A stretch of 64,000 bases of DNA from Streptomyces sp. NRRL F-5122 (GTDB lineage Bacteria; Actinomycetota; Actinomycetes; Streptomycetales; Streptomycetaceae), in contig NZ_LMWH01000217.1 in NCBI RefSeq assembly GCF_001507435.1, forward strand, positions 1 through 64,000, given 5' to 3'. Positions 8,932-18,292 of the stretch are shown one piece after another (the stretch's first letter is position 1; every line of letters begins with the position of its first letter). The notes under the pieces were generated by a model. The model ran no database searches. It had not been told where the DNA came from and worked only from the letters and a program-made list of their open reading frames with translations. The position numbers were made by a program, and so were the translations under genes.

Positions 8932-9813
8932 TCAGTGCGCCAGCAGGTTGATCACGCCCGTCAGGCCCTCCTCGCCGTTGTCCTCCGTCAGGCGGCGGCG
9001 CATCAGCTCGAAGTAGGGGCGGAGCAGTTCCGGGCTGACGCCCTGCTGCTCGGCGGTGCTCAGGAAGGTCGGCGTGCCGGCCACCTGCATGGCGAGGTTG
9101 GATACGACACCATTGGTGTAGTCGCCGCTCCGCAGGTGGTCGGCGGTCTGGTGAACTGCCGGGGCCATCGCCACGAGCCAGTCGGCAAGCAGTGGGGCGA
9201 GCGACGCGGGGTCGATGTCCTCGTTGCGGATCAGGGCGAAGGCGTGCGCGGTCCCGGCGAACATCCCGTACATGGCGCTGAGCAGGGCCACGTCGTGCAG
9301 GGCTGCGAAGCCCGCGTCCTCGCCGACGTAGGTAGTGGCGGCCGGGACGCCCAGGGTCTCTTTGTGTCGCTCGAACAGCTCCCGCGAGCCGCTGTAGAAG
9401 ACGTAGCCGCCGGCTTCCGGGACGCCGATCATCGGGGGGACAGCCATGATGCCGCCGTCAAGGTAGCGGGCGCCGCGTTCGCGGGCCCACTCGGCGCGGG
9501 CGCGGGCCTGGGCAGGGGTGCTGGTGGTCAGGTTGACCAGGTCCCTGTCGGCCAGGTCGGTGCCGGCCAGCGCCTCGTCGACCGAGGCGTCGTCCAACAG
9601 GCAAACAACGATCAGGGTGTTCGCTGCGACCGCCTCAGCGGCGCTGTCCGCGGCGCTCGCCCCCTCGGCGGCGAGCACTGCGGCGCGGGCCGGGGTGCGG
9701 TTCCAGACGGTGAGCGGATGGCCGGTGGCCAGCCAGGTACGGGCCAGTGCGGTGCCCATCGCACCGAGGCCCAGCAGCGTGACGGGGGTCTTCTCAACGG
9801 TGTTCTGTGCCAT
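8932..9813 (-). CDS. NAD(P)-binding reductase of the 6PGDH/imine-reductase type
   Basis: 293 residues. A Rossmann domain begins VTLLGLGAMGTALARTWLAT (GxGxMG) followed by NRTPARA, where the Asn-Arg-Thr marks NADPH preference. The second half is the all-helical 6-phosphogluconate-dehydrogenase-like dimerisation domain, with ALHDVALLSAMYGMFAGTAH and TNGVVSNLAMQ resembling imine reductases and related beta-hydroxyacid dehydrogenases. The catalytic Lys of the hydroxyacid dehydrogenases is not evident (LHDVA at that position), which supports imine reductase-like chemistry. The ATG at 9813 is preferred; another in-frame start lies at 9849. The gene is divergent from an HxlR regulator. Confidence 0.85.
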   Translation of the reverse strand: MAQNTVEKTPVTLLGLGAMGTALARTWLATGHPLTVWNRTPARAAVLAAEGASAADSAAEAVAANTLIVVCLLDDASVDEALAGTDLADRDLVNLTTSTPAQARARAEWARERGARYLDGGIMAVPPMIGVPEAGGYVFYSGSRELFERHKETLGVPAATTYVGEDAGFAALHDVALLSAMYGMFAGTAHAFALIRNEDIDPASLAPLLADWLVAMAPAVHQTADHLRSGDYTNGVVSNLAMQVAGTPTFLSTAEQQGVSPELLRPYFELMRRRLTEDNGEEGLTGVINLLAH

Positions 9814-9847
9814 GCCGATTAGGCTGGTCACAAGCCCGGAGGTGATC

Positions 9848-9859
9848 AAGTACCTACTT
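9848..9859. promoter_or_regulatory. Possible HxlR operator
   Basis: AAGTA-CC-TACTT is a perfect 12-base inverted repeat between the divergent reductase and HxlR genes. AGTA/TACT half-sites are typical of known HxlR-family operators such as those of YodB and HypR. It overlaps the possible upstream start of the reductase. Confidence 0.5.
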
Positions 9860-9908
9860 TGGAGTGGGTGGTTACCCCGGGGTGAGCGAGCACGTCAGAG
9901 GGGTGGGC

Positions 9909-10289
9909 ATGACGACGCTGAACCGGCCGAGCACACCAGACGAACACGCCTGCGGGATCGACACCGCGATGGAGGTGATCGGCGGCAAGTGGAAAGTGCT
10001 GATCCTCTGGGCGCTCCATGAGCATCCCCACCGCCGCTTCGGCGAGTTGCGTCGACTGCTTCCGGGCATCACCGAGAAGGTGCTGGCCTCTCACCTTCGT
10101 GAGATGGAAGCAGACGGCATCGTGCACCGCGTCTCGTACGACGAGGTGCCGCCCCGCGTCGAGTACTCACTGACCGAGGACGGCGTGCGCCTCAATGACG
10201 CACTCCAGCCGCTGGCCGCGTGGGGACGCGAGCGGTCGATCGGTGGAACAGTCGGCGAGGAGCCCTTTGGCCAGGGTGCCTCTGCGTGA
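9909..10289 (+). CDS. HxlR-family transcriptional regulator
   Basis: 126 residues with one winged-helix domain: ACGIDTAMEVIGGKWKVLIL, then FGELRRLLPGITEKVLASHL, and a wing YDEVPPRVEYSLTEDG. The Cys in DEHACGID (about residue 15) is at the position used for thiol redox sensing by many HxlR proteins. The ATG at 9909 follows a GGGGTGGG-type site; a frame extension upstream to 9864 is possible. It probably senses electrophiles or oxidants and controls the divergent reductase. Confidence 0.9.
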   Translation: MTTLNRPSTPDEHACGIDTAMEVIGGKWKVLILWALHEHPHRRFGELRRLLPGITEKVLASHLREMEADGIVHRVSYDEVPPRVEYSLTEDGVRLNDALQPLAAWGRERSIGGTVGEEPFGQGASA

Positions 10290-10416
10290 CTCGGCGTCGA
10301 CCTCGTCGAGCACGTTCACGAGTACGCCGGCAGTCGCTGATGATGCGCCCCTCGGCAATGCGCGGACCTGGCCGATCGCCGTGCTGTCGGGGGACGTCAT
10401 TGCGTGGCTTGGTCTG

Positions 10417-11583
10417 TTACGCGGCAGGCCGCGGGACGGGAGGCAGTGGTGAGCGGTGGTCGCGGAAGAACTCGGTGATGTCGTGCGCCAGCAGGCCGGG
10501 TTCCTCATGGGCGGCGAAGTGTCCGCCGTGGGGCATGTGCGTGTAGCGCGTGAGGTTGTAGGTGCGCTCGACCCAGCTTCGTGGTGGTTGACTCAGGTCT
10601 GCGGGGAACAGGGCGAGTGCGGTGGGGACGTCCACCCGGTGCACTCGTCGGGTCAGGTGGTGCGCGTACTCAAAGTAGGGCCGGAACGAGGTGGAGATCG
10701 TGCCCGTGAACCAGTAGAGGGACGTCTGGGTGAGCAGGAAGTCGTCGCTGAAGCGCCTGGACAGGTCGCCTCCGCAGTCGCTCCATGCGCGGTACTTCTC
10801 CATGATCCAGGCCAGCAGGCCGGCGGGTGAGTCGGTCAGCGCGGGGGCGAGGGTGAGCGGGCGGGTGTTCTGCTGGTGCATGTAGCCGCCCTCCTGCGCC
10901 TGCCAGGCGGCGACGGAGGCGAGGTAGGTGTCCTCCTCGGGCGTGAGTCCGACCGGGTCGTGGTCGGCCGGGGCCGCGGCGGCGAGCAGGTGGATGCCGA
11001 CCACTGCCTCGGGGTGGGCTTCGGCGAGCCGTGAGGTGATGCCGGCGCCCAGGTCTCCGCCGTGTGCCGCGTAGTGCCGAAAGCCGAGGTGGTCTTGCAT
11101 CAGCCGGTGCCAGAGGTCGTGGGTCTGTTCGGCGCCGGAGAGGGTGGGCCGCTGAGGTGAGAAGGCGAAGCCGGGCAGTGAGGGGACGATCACAGTGAAG
11201 GCGTCCTCCGTCCGCCCGCCGTACCGGGAAGGCGTGGCCAGTCGTTCGGCGAGACTGGTGAGTTCCAGGAAGGTGCTGGGCCAGCCATGGGTGAGCACGA
11301 TGGGCAGGGCGTCCGGGTGTTCGCCGTCGTAGCGGAGATAGTGCACGGGGGTGCCGTCGAAGTCGGCGAAATGGGACGGCAGGGCGTTGATGGCGGCCTC
11401 GTGGGTCCGCCAGTCGTAGCCGGAGGCCCAGTAGGTGACGAGGCGACCGAGCTCGGTGGCGTCGGTGCCGGCCTCCCAGCCGTCGATCGGCCAGGGCTCG
11501 GGCCACCTTGTGGCGCGCAGCCGGGCACGCAGGTCATCCAGTTCCGTGTCACTGACCTTGATCACAGGTGTGGCGGTCGGCAT
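10417..11583 (-). CDS. Epoxide hydrolase (alpha/beta hydrolase with EHN domain)
   Basis: 388 residues. The N-terminal EHN region (residues 5-110) includes WPEPWPIDGWEAGTD-like text and the membrane-less lid start. The hydrolase core shows the oxyanion motif HGWPSTFLE, the nucleophile elbow HGGDLGAGITSRL (Asp nucleophile), the lid Tyr in FRPYFEYAHHL, and the catalytic His in GGHFAAHEEP. Length and motif order match microsomal-type epoxide hydrolases, which hydrolyse epoxides to diols. The gene is the last of a TetR-MFS-hydrolase operon; its start overlaps the MFS stop by 35 bases. The substrate could be a toxic epoxide that the pump also removes (inference). Confidence 0.92.
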   Translation of the reverse strand: MPTATPVIKVSDTELDDLRARLRATRWPEPWPIDGWEAGTDATELGRLVTYWASGYDWRTHEAAINALPSHFADFDGTPVHYLRYDGEHPDALPIVLTHGWPSTFLELTSLAERLATPSRYGGRTEDAFTVIVPSLPGFAFSPQRPTLSGAEQTHDLWHRLMQDHLGFRHYAAHGGDLGAGITSRLAEAHPEAVVGIHLLAAAAPADHDPVGLTPEEDTYLASVAAWQAQEGGYMHQQNTRPLTLAPALTDSPAGLLAWIMEKYRAWSDCGGDLSRRFSDDFLLTQTSLYWFTGTISTSFRPYFEYAHHLTRRVHRVDVPTALALFPADLSQPPRSWVERTYNLTRYTHMPHGGHFAAHEEPGLLAHDITEFFRDHRSPLPPVPRPAA

Positions 11584-12841
11584 GGTGCTCTCCTCTGTGT
11601 GCTGAGTGTGCGGGCGCGGCGGACGCGGTGTCGGCCGCTTGTTCGTGTGCGGTCGGCGGGGTGGCACGGGCGACGCCCGCCAGGGCGACGGAGGCGGCCA
11701 TGAGCGCCGCGACCACCAGCAACGCCGGTGCGAGGGCAGTCCGTTCGGCGAGGAATCCAATCAGCGGCGGGCCGCCGACGAAGCCGCAGTACCCGATCGA
11801 GGTGATCACTCCGACGCGCGCGGCGGCGCGGGCGGGATCGTCCGAACCGGCGCTCAGGCCGACGGGGAATCCGAGCGCCGAACCCGCTCCCCACAGCAGC
11901 GCTCCGGCGAAGCCTGTCCAAAGGCCGGGGCCGAACGCGAACAGGACGACACCGAGGGAGGCCGAACAGGCCGCCGCGCGCAGCGCGGCGGGCCGGCCGA
12001 GACGGTCGACGATCAGCGGCCCGAGCCAGCGGCCCAGCGTGACCGCCGTGAGGAACGCGGCGTAGGCGAGCGTGCCGACGGCGGCCGTGGTGTGGTGACG
12101 GTCGATGACGGCGAGACTGATCCAGTTGCTCCCCGCGCCTTCCGCCAGCGCAAAGGCCAGTGCGACCAGACCGATGAGCACCATGCGAGGCTCCCGCCAC
12201 GCGCCCGGGCCCGTCCCCGGCACGTTCACCCCCGGCGGCCGTGCCGTGGGGCTGAGCTCGGAGAGGAAGGAGCGAGCAGCCCAGGGCGTCAGTAGCGTGA
12301 CGAGGAGGGCCACCGCGCCTATGTGGAGGCCGACCGGTACGTGCAGGGCGCTCATGAGCGCGCCGAGACAGGCACCGGTGACCGTGCCGAGACTGAATCC
12401 GGCGAAGAAACGGGACATGAGGACCCGGCCGAGCCGCCGTTCGACGGCTGCGGCGTGCACGGTCACCGCGACGTCCCAGAAGCCCGTGGCCGTGCCCAGC
12501 AGGAAGAGCCCGGTGAACAGCAGCGGCGGCCACAAAGCGAAGCCGAGCGCCACCGCGCCGAGACCGACGCCGACGAGCACGGCCACCGCGCTGACAGTCC
12601 GCCGCGGCCCGCGACGTGTGACGACGGTTCCGGCCAGAGGCAGCACCAGCACACCGCCGACCGCGATCAGCAACAGAAGAAGGCCCACCGATGCGGCGTC
12701 CAGGTCCATTCGCTCGCGGATCTGCGGCAAACGGGAGACCCAGGTCGCGCCGGCCAGACCCAGGGCGGCGAAGACCAGGTACGTCGACCGTACGGCCATC
12801 GCGGTCTCATGCGAACACGGGCCGTCGGCACAGGCGTTCAC
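11549..12841 (-). CDS. MFS transporter (YbjJ/inner-membrane efflux type)
   Basis: 430 residues with about twelve helices. The first helix has RSTYLVFAALGLAGATWVSR and the sequence WVSRLPQIRERMDLDAASVG resembles the YbjJ-like MFS group (RxxxxRLPxIkexLgls). The cytosolic loop TRRGPRRT is the usual MFS motif A position. The C-terminal tail of about 35 residues (Ala/His-rich) is hydrophilic. The ATG overlaps the stop of the TetR gene by four bases. It is probably a drug or metabolite exporter controlled by that repressor. Confidence 0.88.
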   Translation of the reverse strand: MNACADGPCSHETAMAVRSTYLVFAALGLAGATWVSRLPQIRERMDLDAASVGLLLLLIAVGGVLVLPLAGTVVTRRGPRRTVSAVAVLVGVGLGAVALGFALWPPLLFTGLFLLGTATGFWDVAVTVHAAAVERRLGRVLMSRFFAGFSLGTVTGACLGALMSALHVPVGLHIGAVALLVTLLTPWAARSFLSELSPTARPPGVNVPGTGPGAWREPRMVLIGLVALAFALAEGAGSNWISLAVIDRHHTTAAVGTLAYAAFLTAVTLGRWLGPLIVDRLGRPAALRAAACSASLGVVLFAFGPGLWTGFAGALLWGAGSALGFPVGLSAGSDDPARAAARVGVITSIGYCGFVGGPPLIGFLAERTALAPALLVVAALMAASVALAGVARATPPTAHEQAADTASAAPAHSAHRGEHHADRHTCDQGQ

Positions 12842-13446
12842 GTCTCCGACCCGATGGCCGGGCCGAGGGTCTGCGCGATGGCCGCCCGCGTCTCCTCACG
12901 CGGTTCCCGGTCCGCCGACAGCAGGGCATGCATGATCATCCCCTCCAGCAGGGCGTCCAGGCGGGCGGCGGTCTCCGGTCCGGTGAAGCGGGCCAGGACA
13001 GCGCGACTGGCCCGGGTCCACTCCTGTGTCAGTGCGCGCAGAGCCGGGTCGCGCAGCGCGGCCAGGTGCAGTTCGAAGCCGAGGACCGCACTGCGGTGCC
13101 GGGACGGTCCTCCCTCGACCATGTCCGCCAAGACATCGACCAGGTCCTCGCGCGTCGCCACCCCGGTGAAGAGGGCTTCGTACTCGGCGGTTCGTTGTTC
13201 GACGTACCAGGCGAAGGCCTGGGTCCGCAGATCGGCCAGGCTCGCGAAGTGGTAGGTGACCGAGCCCAGCGGCGCGTCCGCGCGGGAGGCCACCTTGCGG
13301 TGCGTCAGGCCGGCCACCCCGTCCGCGACGAGTACCTCCAGCGCGGCGTCCAGGATCCGCTCCCTGCGCTGCGGATCGTGCCGCCGCGCCCGTCGCTCCT
13401 CGTGGCCTGCCGCCTTTCGCCCGTTGCGGGTTCCCCTGTCATCCAT
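12838..13446 (-). CDS. TetR-family regulator
   Basis: 202 residues. A basic N terminus of 27 residues precedes the DNA-binding domain (RRERILDAALEVLVADGVAG, LTHRKVASRADAPLGSVTYH). The C-terminal domain has the form of the TetR_C group found next to MFS genes. It is first in the operon with the MFS and epoxide hydrolase genes, with overlapping stop and start. The start codon ATG is embedded in the left arm of an inverted repeat, consistent with autorepression. Confidence 0.9.
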   Translation of the reverse strand: MDDRGTRNGRKAAGHEERRARRHDPQRRERILDAALEVLVADGVAGLTHRKVASRADAPLGSVTYHFASLADLRTQAFAWYVEQRTAEYEALFTGVATREDLVDVLADMVEGGPSRHRSAVLGFELHLAALRDPALRALTQEWTRASRAVLARFTGPETAARLDALLEGMIMHALLSADREPREETRAAIAQTLGPAIGSET

Positions 13447-13485
13447 AGGAACAAACGTACACTACTTAAGAACGAGGGTTCCTAT
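13445..13485. promoter_or_regulatory. Inverted repeat at the TetR operon start
   Basis: ATAGGAAC (13445-13452) and GTTCCTAT (13478-13485) are perfect 8-base arms 25 bases apart. The left arm covers the TetR start codon. The spacing is large for one TetR dimer and could hold two half-sites or a loop; it may also overlap the promoter. Confidence 0.5.
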
Positions 13486-13919
13486 CGCTGTCTCCACCTT
13501 CGGGAGATCCGCCCGTCGCCGTTGCGCCGCTGCCCCAACAAGCGACGCCGCGTGAGCGGGCCAATGCGAACAGTTACATCACACACGGCAACAGGAAGTG
13601 AGGCCGCGGGCGTGGCGGCACTGGTGGCTCCTCACGTCGTCGTCGAGGGCGACCGGCTCTCCTGGTAGCAGTCCAACACTCGCCCCATGCGTTGTGAACC
13701 TTGCTTTCGCCGTGCTTCTGGACGGCGACACTCTGATCGGCACCTCCAAGGCGGAACGCCTCCCGGCCTCCGGGGTCACCGGCCGACGTCGCGTGGTAGG
13801 CGATGTCGAGGGTGAGCATGTGCCACACCACGCTCAGGCGCGAGTGCTGACGGCGATGAGGGATTGACGCGTAGTGGCGTTTGGAAGGTCATCGACTTCA
13901 AGCCAGTGCCGCTCAACAG
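13486..13919. other. No gene recognised
   Basis: Short open frames on both strands lack recognisable domains. The stretch joins the TetR operon promoter to LysR debris and seems non-coding. Confidence 0.4.
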
Positions 13920-14235
13920 GGGCGGTTGACCGTGAGTGGAAAGCTCCTGCAGGCCACCCCGGATGGAGACGGCCAGCTTGTGCCTGGCTGCGACGAGCGC
14001 GCGGGTGCTTCGTCTGCGGGTGGGACGCATCGGACCGAGTGCAGCCCGGCCTGCCGTCCGGACTGGGATCGAGCCGCCAGAACCCGGTCCACAGCGCGGC
14101 CATACCGGCGCAGGCCACGAGAGGCGCGTCGGCGAAGCCTTCCGGAGTGACCGACTCCTTGCCTGCCAGGCGGTGGGATGCGGCCTCAAGGAGTGTCCGG
14201 GGCTCGTCGTAGCAGACGGTCACATCCAGGCCGTC
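13920..14235 (-). pseudogene. LysR-type regulator, C-terminal fragment
   Basis: One frame gives DEPRTLLEAASHRLAGKESV and LVACAGMAALWTGFWRLDP, the substrate-binding-domain text of a Streptomyces LysR group (HPLAGRxSV..., GMDPxWTxFWxL). After a frame change near 14040 another frame gives KLAVSIRGGLQELS, matching the later strand GVAVSIRxGLE. The DNA-binding half is absent. It is therefore a truncated, frameshifted remnant. Codon use remains high-GC, so decay is recent or the piece arrived by recombination. Confidence 0.55.
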
Positions 14236-14429
14236 GCCCGGGATGGGCAGTGGTGTGCAACCGACGAGTGCGCCGACCTGGCGGTTGGGCAGGGCACGGG
14301 CCTCGTTGTCGCCCGCGGTGGTCAGCCGCTGGCCGGGGGTTTCGGGCGTACTCGCTTGAGTGCAGCACCGAGTTCACAGTTCCGTGCACCCCTACTCAGG
14401 CCATGTCGCTGTCCCGATCGATGGCCGGA

Positions 14430-14580
14430 GGCGGTTCTTGAACCGGTAGCTGTTGCCGTTGATCGGACGACCTCGCAGTGGTGCAGAAGGCGGTCGAGGA
14501 TCGCGGGGGCCAGAACCTCGTCGCCGAAGGCCTGGCCCCACTCACGCCGGGCTGCTGTGAAGTAGCCCTCGTTCAGGGCC
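14430..14580 (-). pseudogene. IS21-type IstB helper, C-terminal fragment
   Basis: The frame reads REWGQAFGDEVLAPAILDRL then LHHCEVV, and after a one-base shift INGNSYRFKNRL. This is the end of IstB-like ATPases of IS21 elements (FxEWGxxFGDxxxAxAILDRLLHHxxVxxINGxSYRLK). No ATPase motifs or IstA are nearby, so only the last 50 codons of a lost IS remain. Confidence 0.65.
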
Positions 14581-14839
14581 CCTCCCGTCTTGAAGACGAG
14601 ATGCGGGGCCGACGATACGCAGGCGTTGCCCGCAGGCCGTGATGCCCGGTGCTGTCTGGAAGGCGAGGCTGACGCCCTGCGGAGGGTGATCAGGATCTGG
14701 GCAAGCGTGGCGACGCCGACTAGAGGTTCGCACCATCGATCCCGACGACATGGACGGGACCGATGGCCTCCGCAACGACAAATCAATGGGCCGGCCGGCA
14801 ACGTCAGTCACTTGCCGAGTTCCCGACGGTTGAGCGCAA

Positions 14840-14882
14840 TGCGCCAGGCCTCCTTCAGCCCAACTCCAGGAGGCCTGGCGCA
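14840..14882 (-). terminator. Intrinsic terminator of the cold-shock gene
   Basis: TGCGCCAGGCCTCCT (14840-14854) pairs perfectly with AGGAGGCCTGGCGCA (14868-14882) around a 13-base loop. The 15-base stem lies 13 bases after the stop of the cold-shock gene. No U-tract follows, as is usual for Streptomyces terminators. Confidence 0.85.
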
Positions 14883-14894
14883 CGCAGTGCCTGC

Positions 14895-15098
14895 TCAGGC
14901 GGGGGTGATGTTCTCCGCCTGCGGGCCCTTCTGGCCCTGTGTGATGTCGAAGGTGACGGCCTGGCCTTCCTGGAGCTCGCGGAAGCCGGACGCGTTGATG
15001 TTGGAGTAGTGCGCGAAGACATCGGGGCCGCCCCCGTCCTGCGCGATGAAGCCGAAGCCCTTTTCCGCGTTGAACCACTTGACGGTTCCACTGGCCAT
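14895..15098 (-). CDS. Cold-shock domain protein
   Basis: 67 residues forming one complete CSD. RNP1 is KGFGFIAQ (residues 13-20) and RNP2 is VFAHYSNI; it starts [14 protein letters not shown] and ends [10 protein letters not shown] as in Streptomyces Csp proteins. It binds single-stranded RNA/DNA and acts as an RNA chaperone. RNP2 has Tyr-Ser in the place of the usual HFS (FAHYSNI versus FVHFSAI). A long upstream non-coding region is normal for csp mRNAs. The gene is monocistronic, closed by the hairpin downstream. Confidence 0.95.
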   Translation of the reverse strand: MASGTVKWFNAEKGFGFIAQDGGGPDVFAHYSNINASGFRELQEGQAVTFDITQGQKGPQAENITPA

Positions 15099-15674
15099 GT
15101 TGGTGCCTCTCAGTCGATATCGGACCCGCACTGCACGGGCCCGGGAGGTGATCGCCCTGGTCCTCAGGCACTGCACAGCAAAACGTCCATACGGAAGCGC
15201 GCGGATAGTACTGCGAACCACGATCGCAGCCAAAGCTACCCCGCTGGAACTATCCCTCGCCAGAGAGTGACGATCATGAGAGCACCCAGTGTTGCTGAGC
15301 CACGTTTGCAGGTGAAGGGACCCAGGCCTGGCCACTCGCGCAGGATTATCAACCCCCGGGGCGCGGGAGGGTGGTGTCGTCGTCAAGGGGCCGAGGGTTC
15401 GGCTGTTGTCCTGAGCTGCTTAAAGGGCGACCTCTGGCCATCCCCGCGTGACCAGCGACCGCCACTGCGAAGACATAGAGCTGCCGGCCCAGACAGTCAC
15501 GTACAACGAGCGGTGGCGGTGGCAAGAACCAGAGGTCTGCCTTCGGCGCGCTGATGTCCTCCTTCCGTACAGGGCCTCCGTTCACCGTTGGCGGAATGCC
15601 CGCCCCCTACCGGTCAGAGGACGTCACGAGCTTGTCTCACGTGGCGTCAGGTTGATGCGGCATGATGCTTTGCC
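15099..15674. other. Cold-shock gene leader and non-coding gap
   Basis: The first 150-200 bases upstream of the cold-shock gene probably hold its promoter and leader RNA. Farther on, GACCTCTGG near 15430 is inverted as CCAGAGGTC near 15528, framing about 90 bases; this may be a small palindromic element or chance. No gene is seen. Confidence 0.35.
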
Positions 15675-16100
15675 ATGGGTGTTGGGCTGTCACAGTGGTT
15701 GGTTCCTGACGAACTCTGGTCTCTGGTTGACCCGTTGCTGCCCTCGTTCTCCGCGCGTCCGCAGGGAGGAGGGACCGCTCCGGTCGACAAGCGGGCCGTG
15801 TGCAGGGCCGTGGTCTACGTGCGGACCAGTGGTTGTGACGGCGGCATCTACCCGAGACTTTCGGCGTCTCGCCGGCCGCCGCACATCGCCGGTTCACCGC
15901 GTGGACCGAGACGGGACTGTGGCGGCGACTGCACTTGGCCGTGCTGGACGAGCTCGGCACCCGAGGTGAGCTGGACTGGACCTCCGCCATCGTGGGACGC
16001 GGCATCCGTCCGTGCAAAAACGGGGATCGCTGACCGGGCTCAATCCGGTCGACCGAGGCAAGAAGGGCAGCAAACTGCACGCTCTACGCCAGGAGCTTAG
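15675..16100 (+). pseudogene. IS5-family transposase remnant
   Basis: The frame starts with WLVPDELWSLVDPLLPSF and ARPQGGG, the N-terminal insertion-element domain (DUF4096) of IS5-family transposases. Near 15840 sense passes into another frame with WRHLPETFGVS, AHRRFTAWTETGLWRRLH and LDELGTRGELDW. It loses sense before the DDE catalytic core. The element is thus truncated and frameshifted; terminal repeats were not identified. A related N-terminal fragment sits at 52577-52903 and a C-terminal IS5 fragment at 50046-50290. Confidence 0.8.
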
Positions 16101-16154
16101 GGACGAAATGCGGCTCATGCGGTGACGCAAAGCTGGTCGCGGGGAAACCGCGCT

Positions 16155-16820
16155 CTAACCGTCGCGTCGCCGCTGTCCTCCATAGAAGAGGGACGCCCCG
16201 ACCACCAGAGTCAGCCCGATGGTCGTAACAAGGGTGATCTCACTGGTGTCCTGATCCTCGGATCCGTACGGCAGCCATGGATCGAGCAACCCCAGCGGGT
16301 CCTCGCGTACCACGATACGATCGCCCTTCTTGGCCTGGCCAAAGCAGTTCTGCATCTGGGAGGCCTCGAAGGTGCGTTGCTCACCGCCCAGTTCGCGGAT
16401 CGAGCACATCATGTCGGCGCCATGCTTGCGGTGCAGGTCGACAACGTCCACGACGACCACATCCACCGGCTCTCCGACAGTCCGCATGTACCCCTCGTAC
16501 ACCGCCGGCCCCGCGAATAGCGTCAGCGCGAACCCGGCCACAGCCGCCAGCGTCGCCGCCCCGGCCCGATGCCACACTCCGCCGACCAGACACGTCGCGA
16601 CCGCGACGACGGCCAGCACGACCACCACCCCGAGCAACGTCACCCACTGCGCCACCCCTGCTCCGAACAGCAGCAGCACCGGAACGGCCACGGCCCACTT
16701 CAACGAGTTGACCGCCTTGCGAGCCGGACTCAGCACGCGCTTCCCGCTCACCACCCCGCCAGGCACGACCCCCGCCGCAGCCCCGAATTCGTCCATACCC
16801 CCGTTGCCCCCAAACATCAT
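16155..16820 (-). CDS. Membrane protein of unknown function
   Basis: 221 residues. A Gly-rich N terminus (35 residues) is followed by three membrane segments (about 42-58, 60-80, 87-107). A soluble domain of about 80 residues has DVVVVDVVDLHRKHGADMMC and CFGQAKKGDRIVVREDPLGL, and a fourth helix near 193-212 ends in RRR. Two Cys (CSIREL, NCFGQ) in the soluble part could form a disulphide if it is extracellular. The start is the first of two ATG codons at 16820, behind GGGGA. I do not recognise the family; similar proteins occur across Streptomyces as hypothetical membrane proteins. Confidence 0.75.
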   Translation of the reverse strand: MMFGGNGGMDEFGAAAGVVPGGVVSGKRVLSPARKAVNSLKWAVAVPVLLLFGAGVAQWVTLLGVVVVLAVVAVATCLVGGVWHRAGAATLAAVAGFALTLFAGPAVYEGYMRTVGEPVDVVVVDVVDLHRKHGADMMCSIRELGGEQRTFEASQMQNCFGQAKKGDRIVVREDPLGLLDPWLPYGSEDQDTSEITLVTTIGLTLVVGASLFYGGQRRRDG

Positions 16821-16989
16821 CAGTCCCCGCCGACGAGAGTACGGGCACGCGGGCCTGATGCAAGGGCGCCGTTGCTCACGCAGCCGCCGGAGCAGGAGAT
16901 GGCAACCATGTCCGACGGCGCGCAGTTGGTCTGGCAGCTGTCGCGCAGGGGTATCGTGCCCTGCCTGGTACCTCCGCTTGGTGCGTGTT

Positions 16990-18279
16990 CTAACGATCGG
17001 TTGATGTGCGTGCCCGTTCGGCCGTGTGCTCGTCCCTGTCTTGGCTACTGGCGGTGGTCGCCGGTGTGAGGGAGTTGGCCACGTTGTCCGTGGCCGGGAA
17101 GCGGCGCACGCCCGGTACTCCTGCAGTTCCGGCGCAGGCCACGGCCACCGCGGCCGCCGCGGCCCACAGCGGCGCCTGCGGGCCCCAGGCGCTCGCCGCG
17201 AGCGGGGCGAGAACGTAGCCGAGGGGCATGGCGGCCAGGGACAGGAGCCAGTCGTACGAAGTGACGCGGGCCAGCACACCGGGCGGGATGGCGGCCTGGA
17301 CGGAGGTCTCCCAGACGGGGTTGAGGAAGCCGAGGCCAGCGAGGGCGAGGCCGTAGGCGACGATAACGGCGACGGCTGGAGCGCCGGCCGCGAAGAGGGC
17401 GAGGGGCAGAGCGTACGTCGCGAGGCCCAGGTTGGCCACGAAGATCGGCCGGCGGGGGTGGGCACGTCCGGCGAGGAGGGAGCCGAGCAGTAGTCCGACT
17501 GCGCCGGCTTGGAGGATCTCCACCCAGGTCTGCTCACCACCCAACTGCCGTATGGCCAGTGCAGGTCCGAGCGTCGTCAGCACGGCCGCGGCGCCGTTCC
17601 AAACGGCGTGCGCGATCAGGCTTGCCCAATACCAGTCACGGCTGCGGACCTCCTGCCAGCCCTCTACGAGGTCGGTTCGGAGGGAGCTGTGCCCGACCGG
17701 GACGTGCGCGATGCGGATTACGGCGAGCAGGGATGCGCTGACCGCGAAGGAACTGGCGTCCAGGATGAACGCCCAGCCGGGTCCCACGGTGAGGATGAGT
17801 ACGCCGGCAAGAGCCGGGCCGCCTAGGCCGGTGGCGCTTCTGACTACGCCGAGCGCGGAGTTGGCGGCTTGCCGGTCCGTGTCCGGCACCGTGCCGGTGA
17901 TCAGCCGCGGCAGGGTCGGCATGGCGAACGCGGAGGCAGCCCCGCCGACCGCCGAGGCGGACGCGATCTGCCACAACTCCGACGTATTGCTGAGGAGTTG
18001 GAAGCCGATGCAGAGTTGTGTGACACCGCGTACCAGGTCGGTTGTGAGCGCCACGGTCCGGGCGTTGAACCGGTCGGCGACGACTCCGCCAAGGGGTAGA
18101 AGCAGAAGTCGCGGGACCATCGAGCAACCGAGGACGAGTGCAAGAGCGGATGTGGAGCCGGTGGCCCGCAGCACGGCGAGGGAGAGCGCAGCGGGCACCA
18201 CCGCGTCGCCGACAAGGGACAGCGATCGCCCCAGAAAGAGCAGCTGGAAAGCACGGTTGCGCAGCAGTCTGTGTGGCAT
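16990..18279 (-). CDS. MFS transporter
   Basis: 429 residues, about twelve helices. It starts MPHRLLRNRAFQLLFLGRSL, typical of the MFS_3/macrolide-efflux (MefA-like) group, with GGVVADRFNARTVALTTDLV as the motif A loop and PTLPRLITGTVPDTDRQAAN as the cytosolic loop before helix 5. A hydrophilic tail of about 30 residues ends it. It diverges from a MarR regulator with a perfect palindrome just upstream of its start, so it is probably repressed by MarR and induced by its substrate. Substrate unknown; drug efflux is the usual role. Confidence 0.9.
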   Translation of the reverse strand: MPHRLLRNRAFQLLFLGRSLSLVGDAVVPAALSLAVLRATGSTSALALVLGCSMVPRLLLLPLGGVVADRFNARTVALTTDLVRGVTQLCIGFQLLSNTSELWQIASASAVGGAASAFAMPTLPRLITGTVPDTDRQAANSALGVVRSATGLGGPALAGVLILTVGPGWAFILDASSFAVSASLLAVIRIAHVPVGHSSLRTDLVEGWQEVRSRDWYWASLIAHAVWNGAAAVLTTLGPALAIRQLGGEQTWVEILQAGAVGLLLGSLLAGRAHPRRPIFVANLGLATYALPLALFAAGAPAVAVIVAYGLALAGLGFLNPVWETSVQAAIPPGVLARVTSYDWLLSLAAMPLGYVLAPLAASAWGPQAPLWAAAAAVAVACAGTAGVPGVRRFPATDNVANSLTPATTASSQDRDEHTAERARTSTDR

Positions 18280-18292
18280 GCCCCCGAATGTA

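Noticed and set aside
15430..15536. MITE-like element framed by GACCTCTGG/CCAGAGGTC
   Set aside because: Only nine-base arms, no target duplication and no second copy noticed; may be chance.
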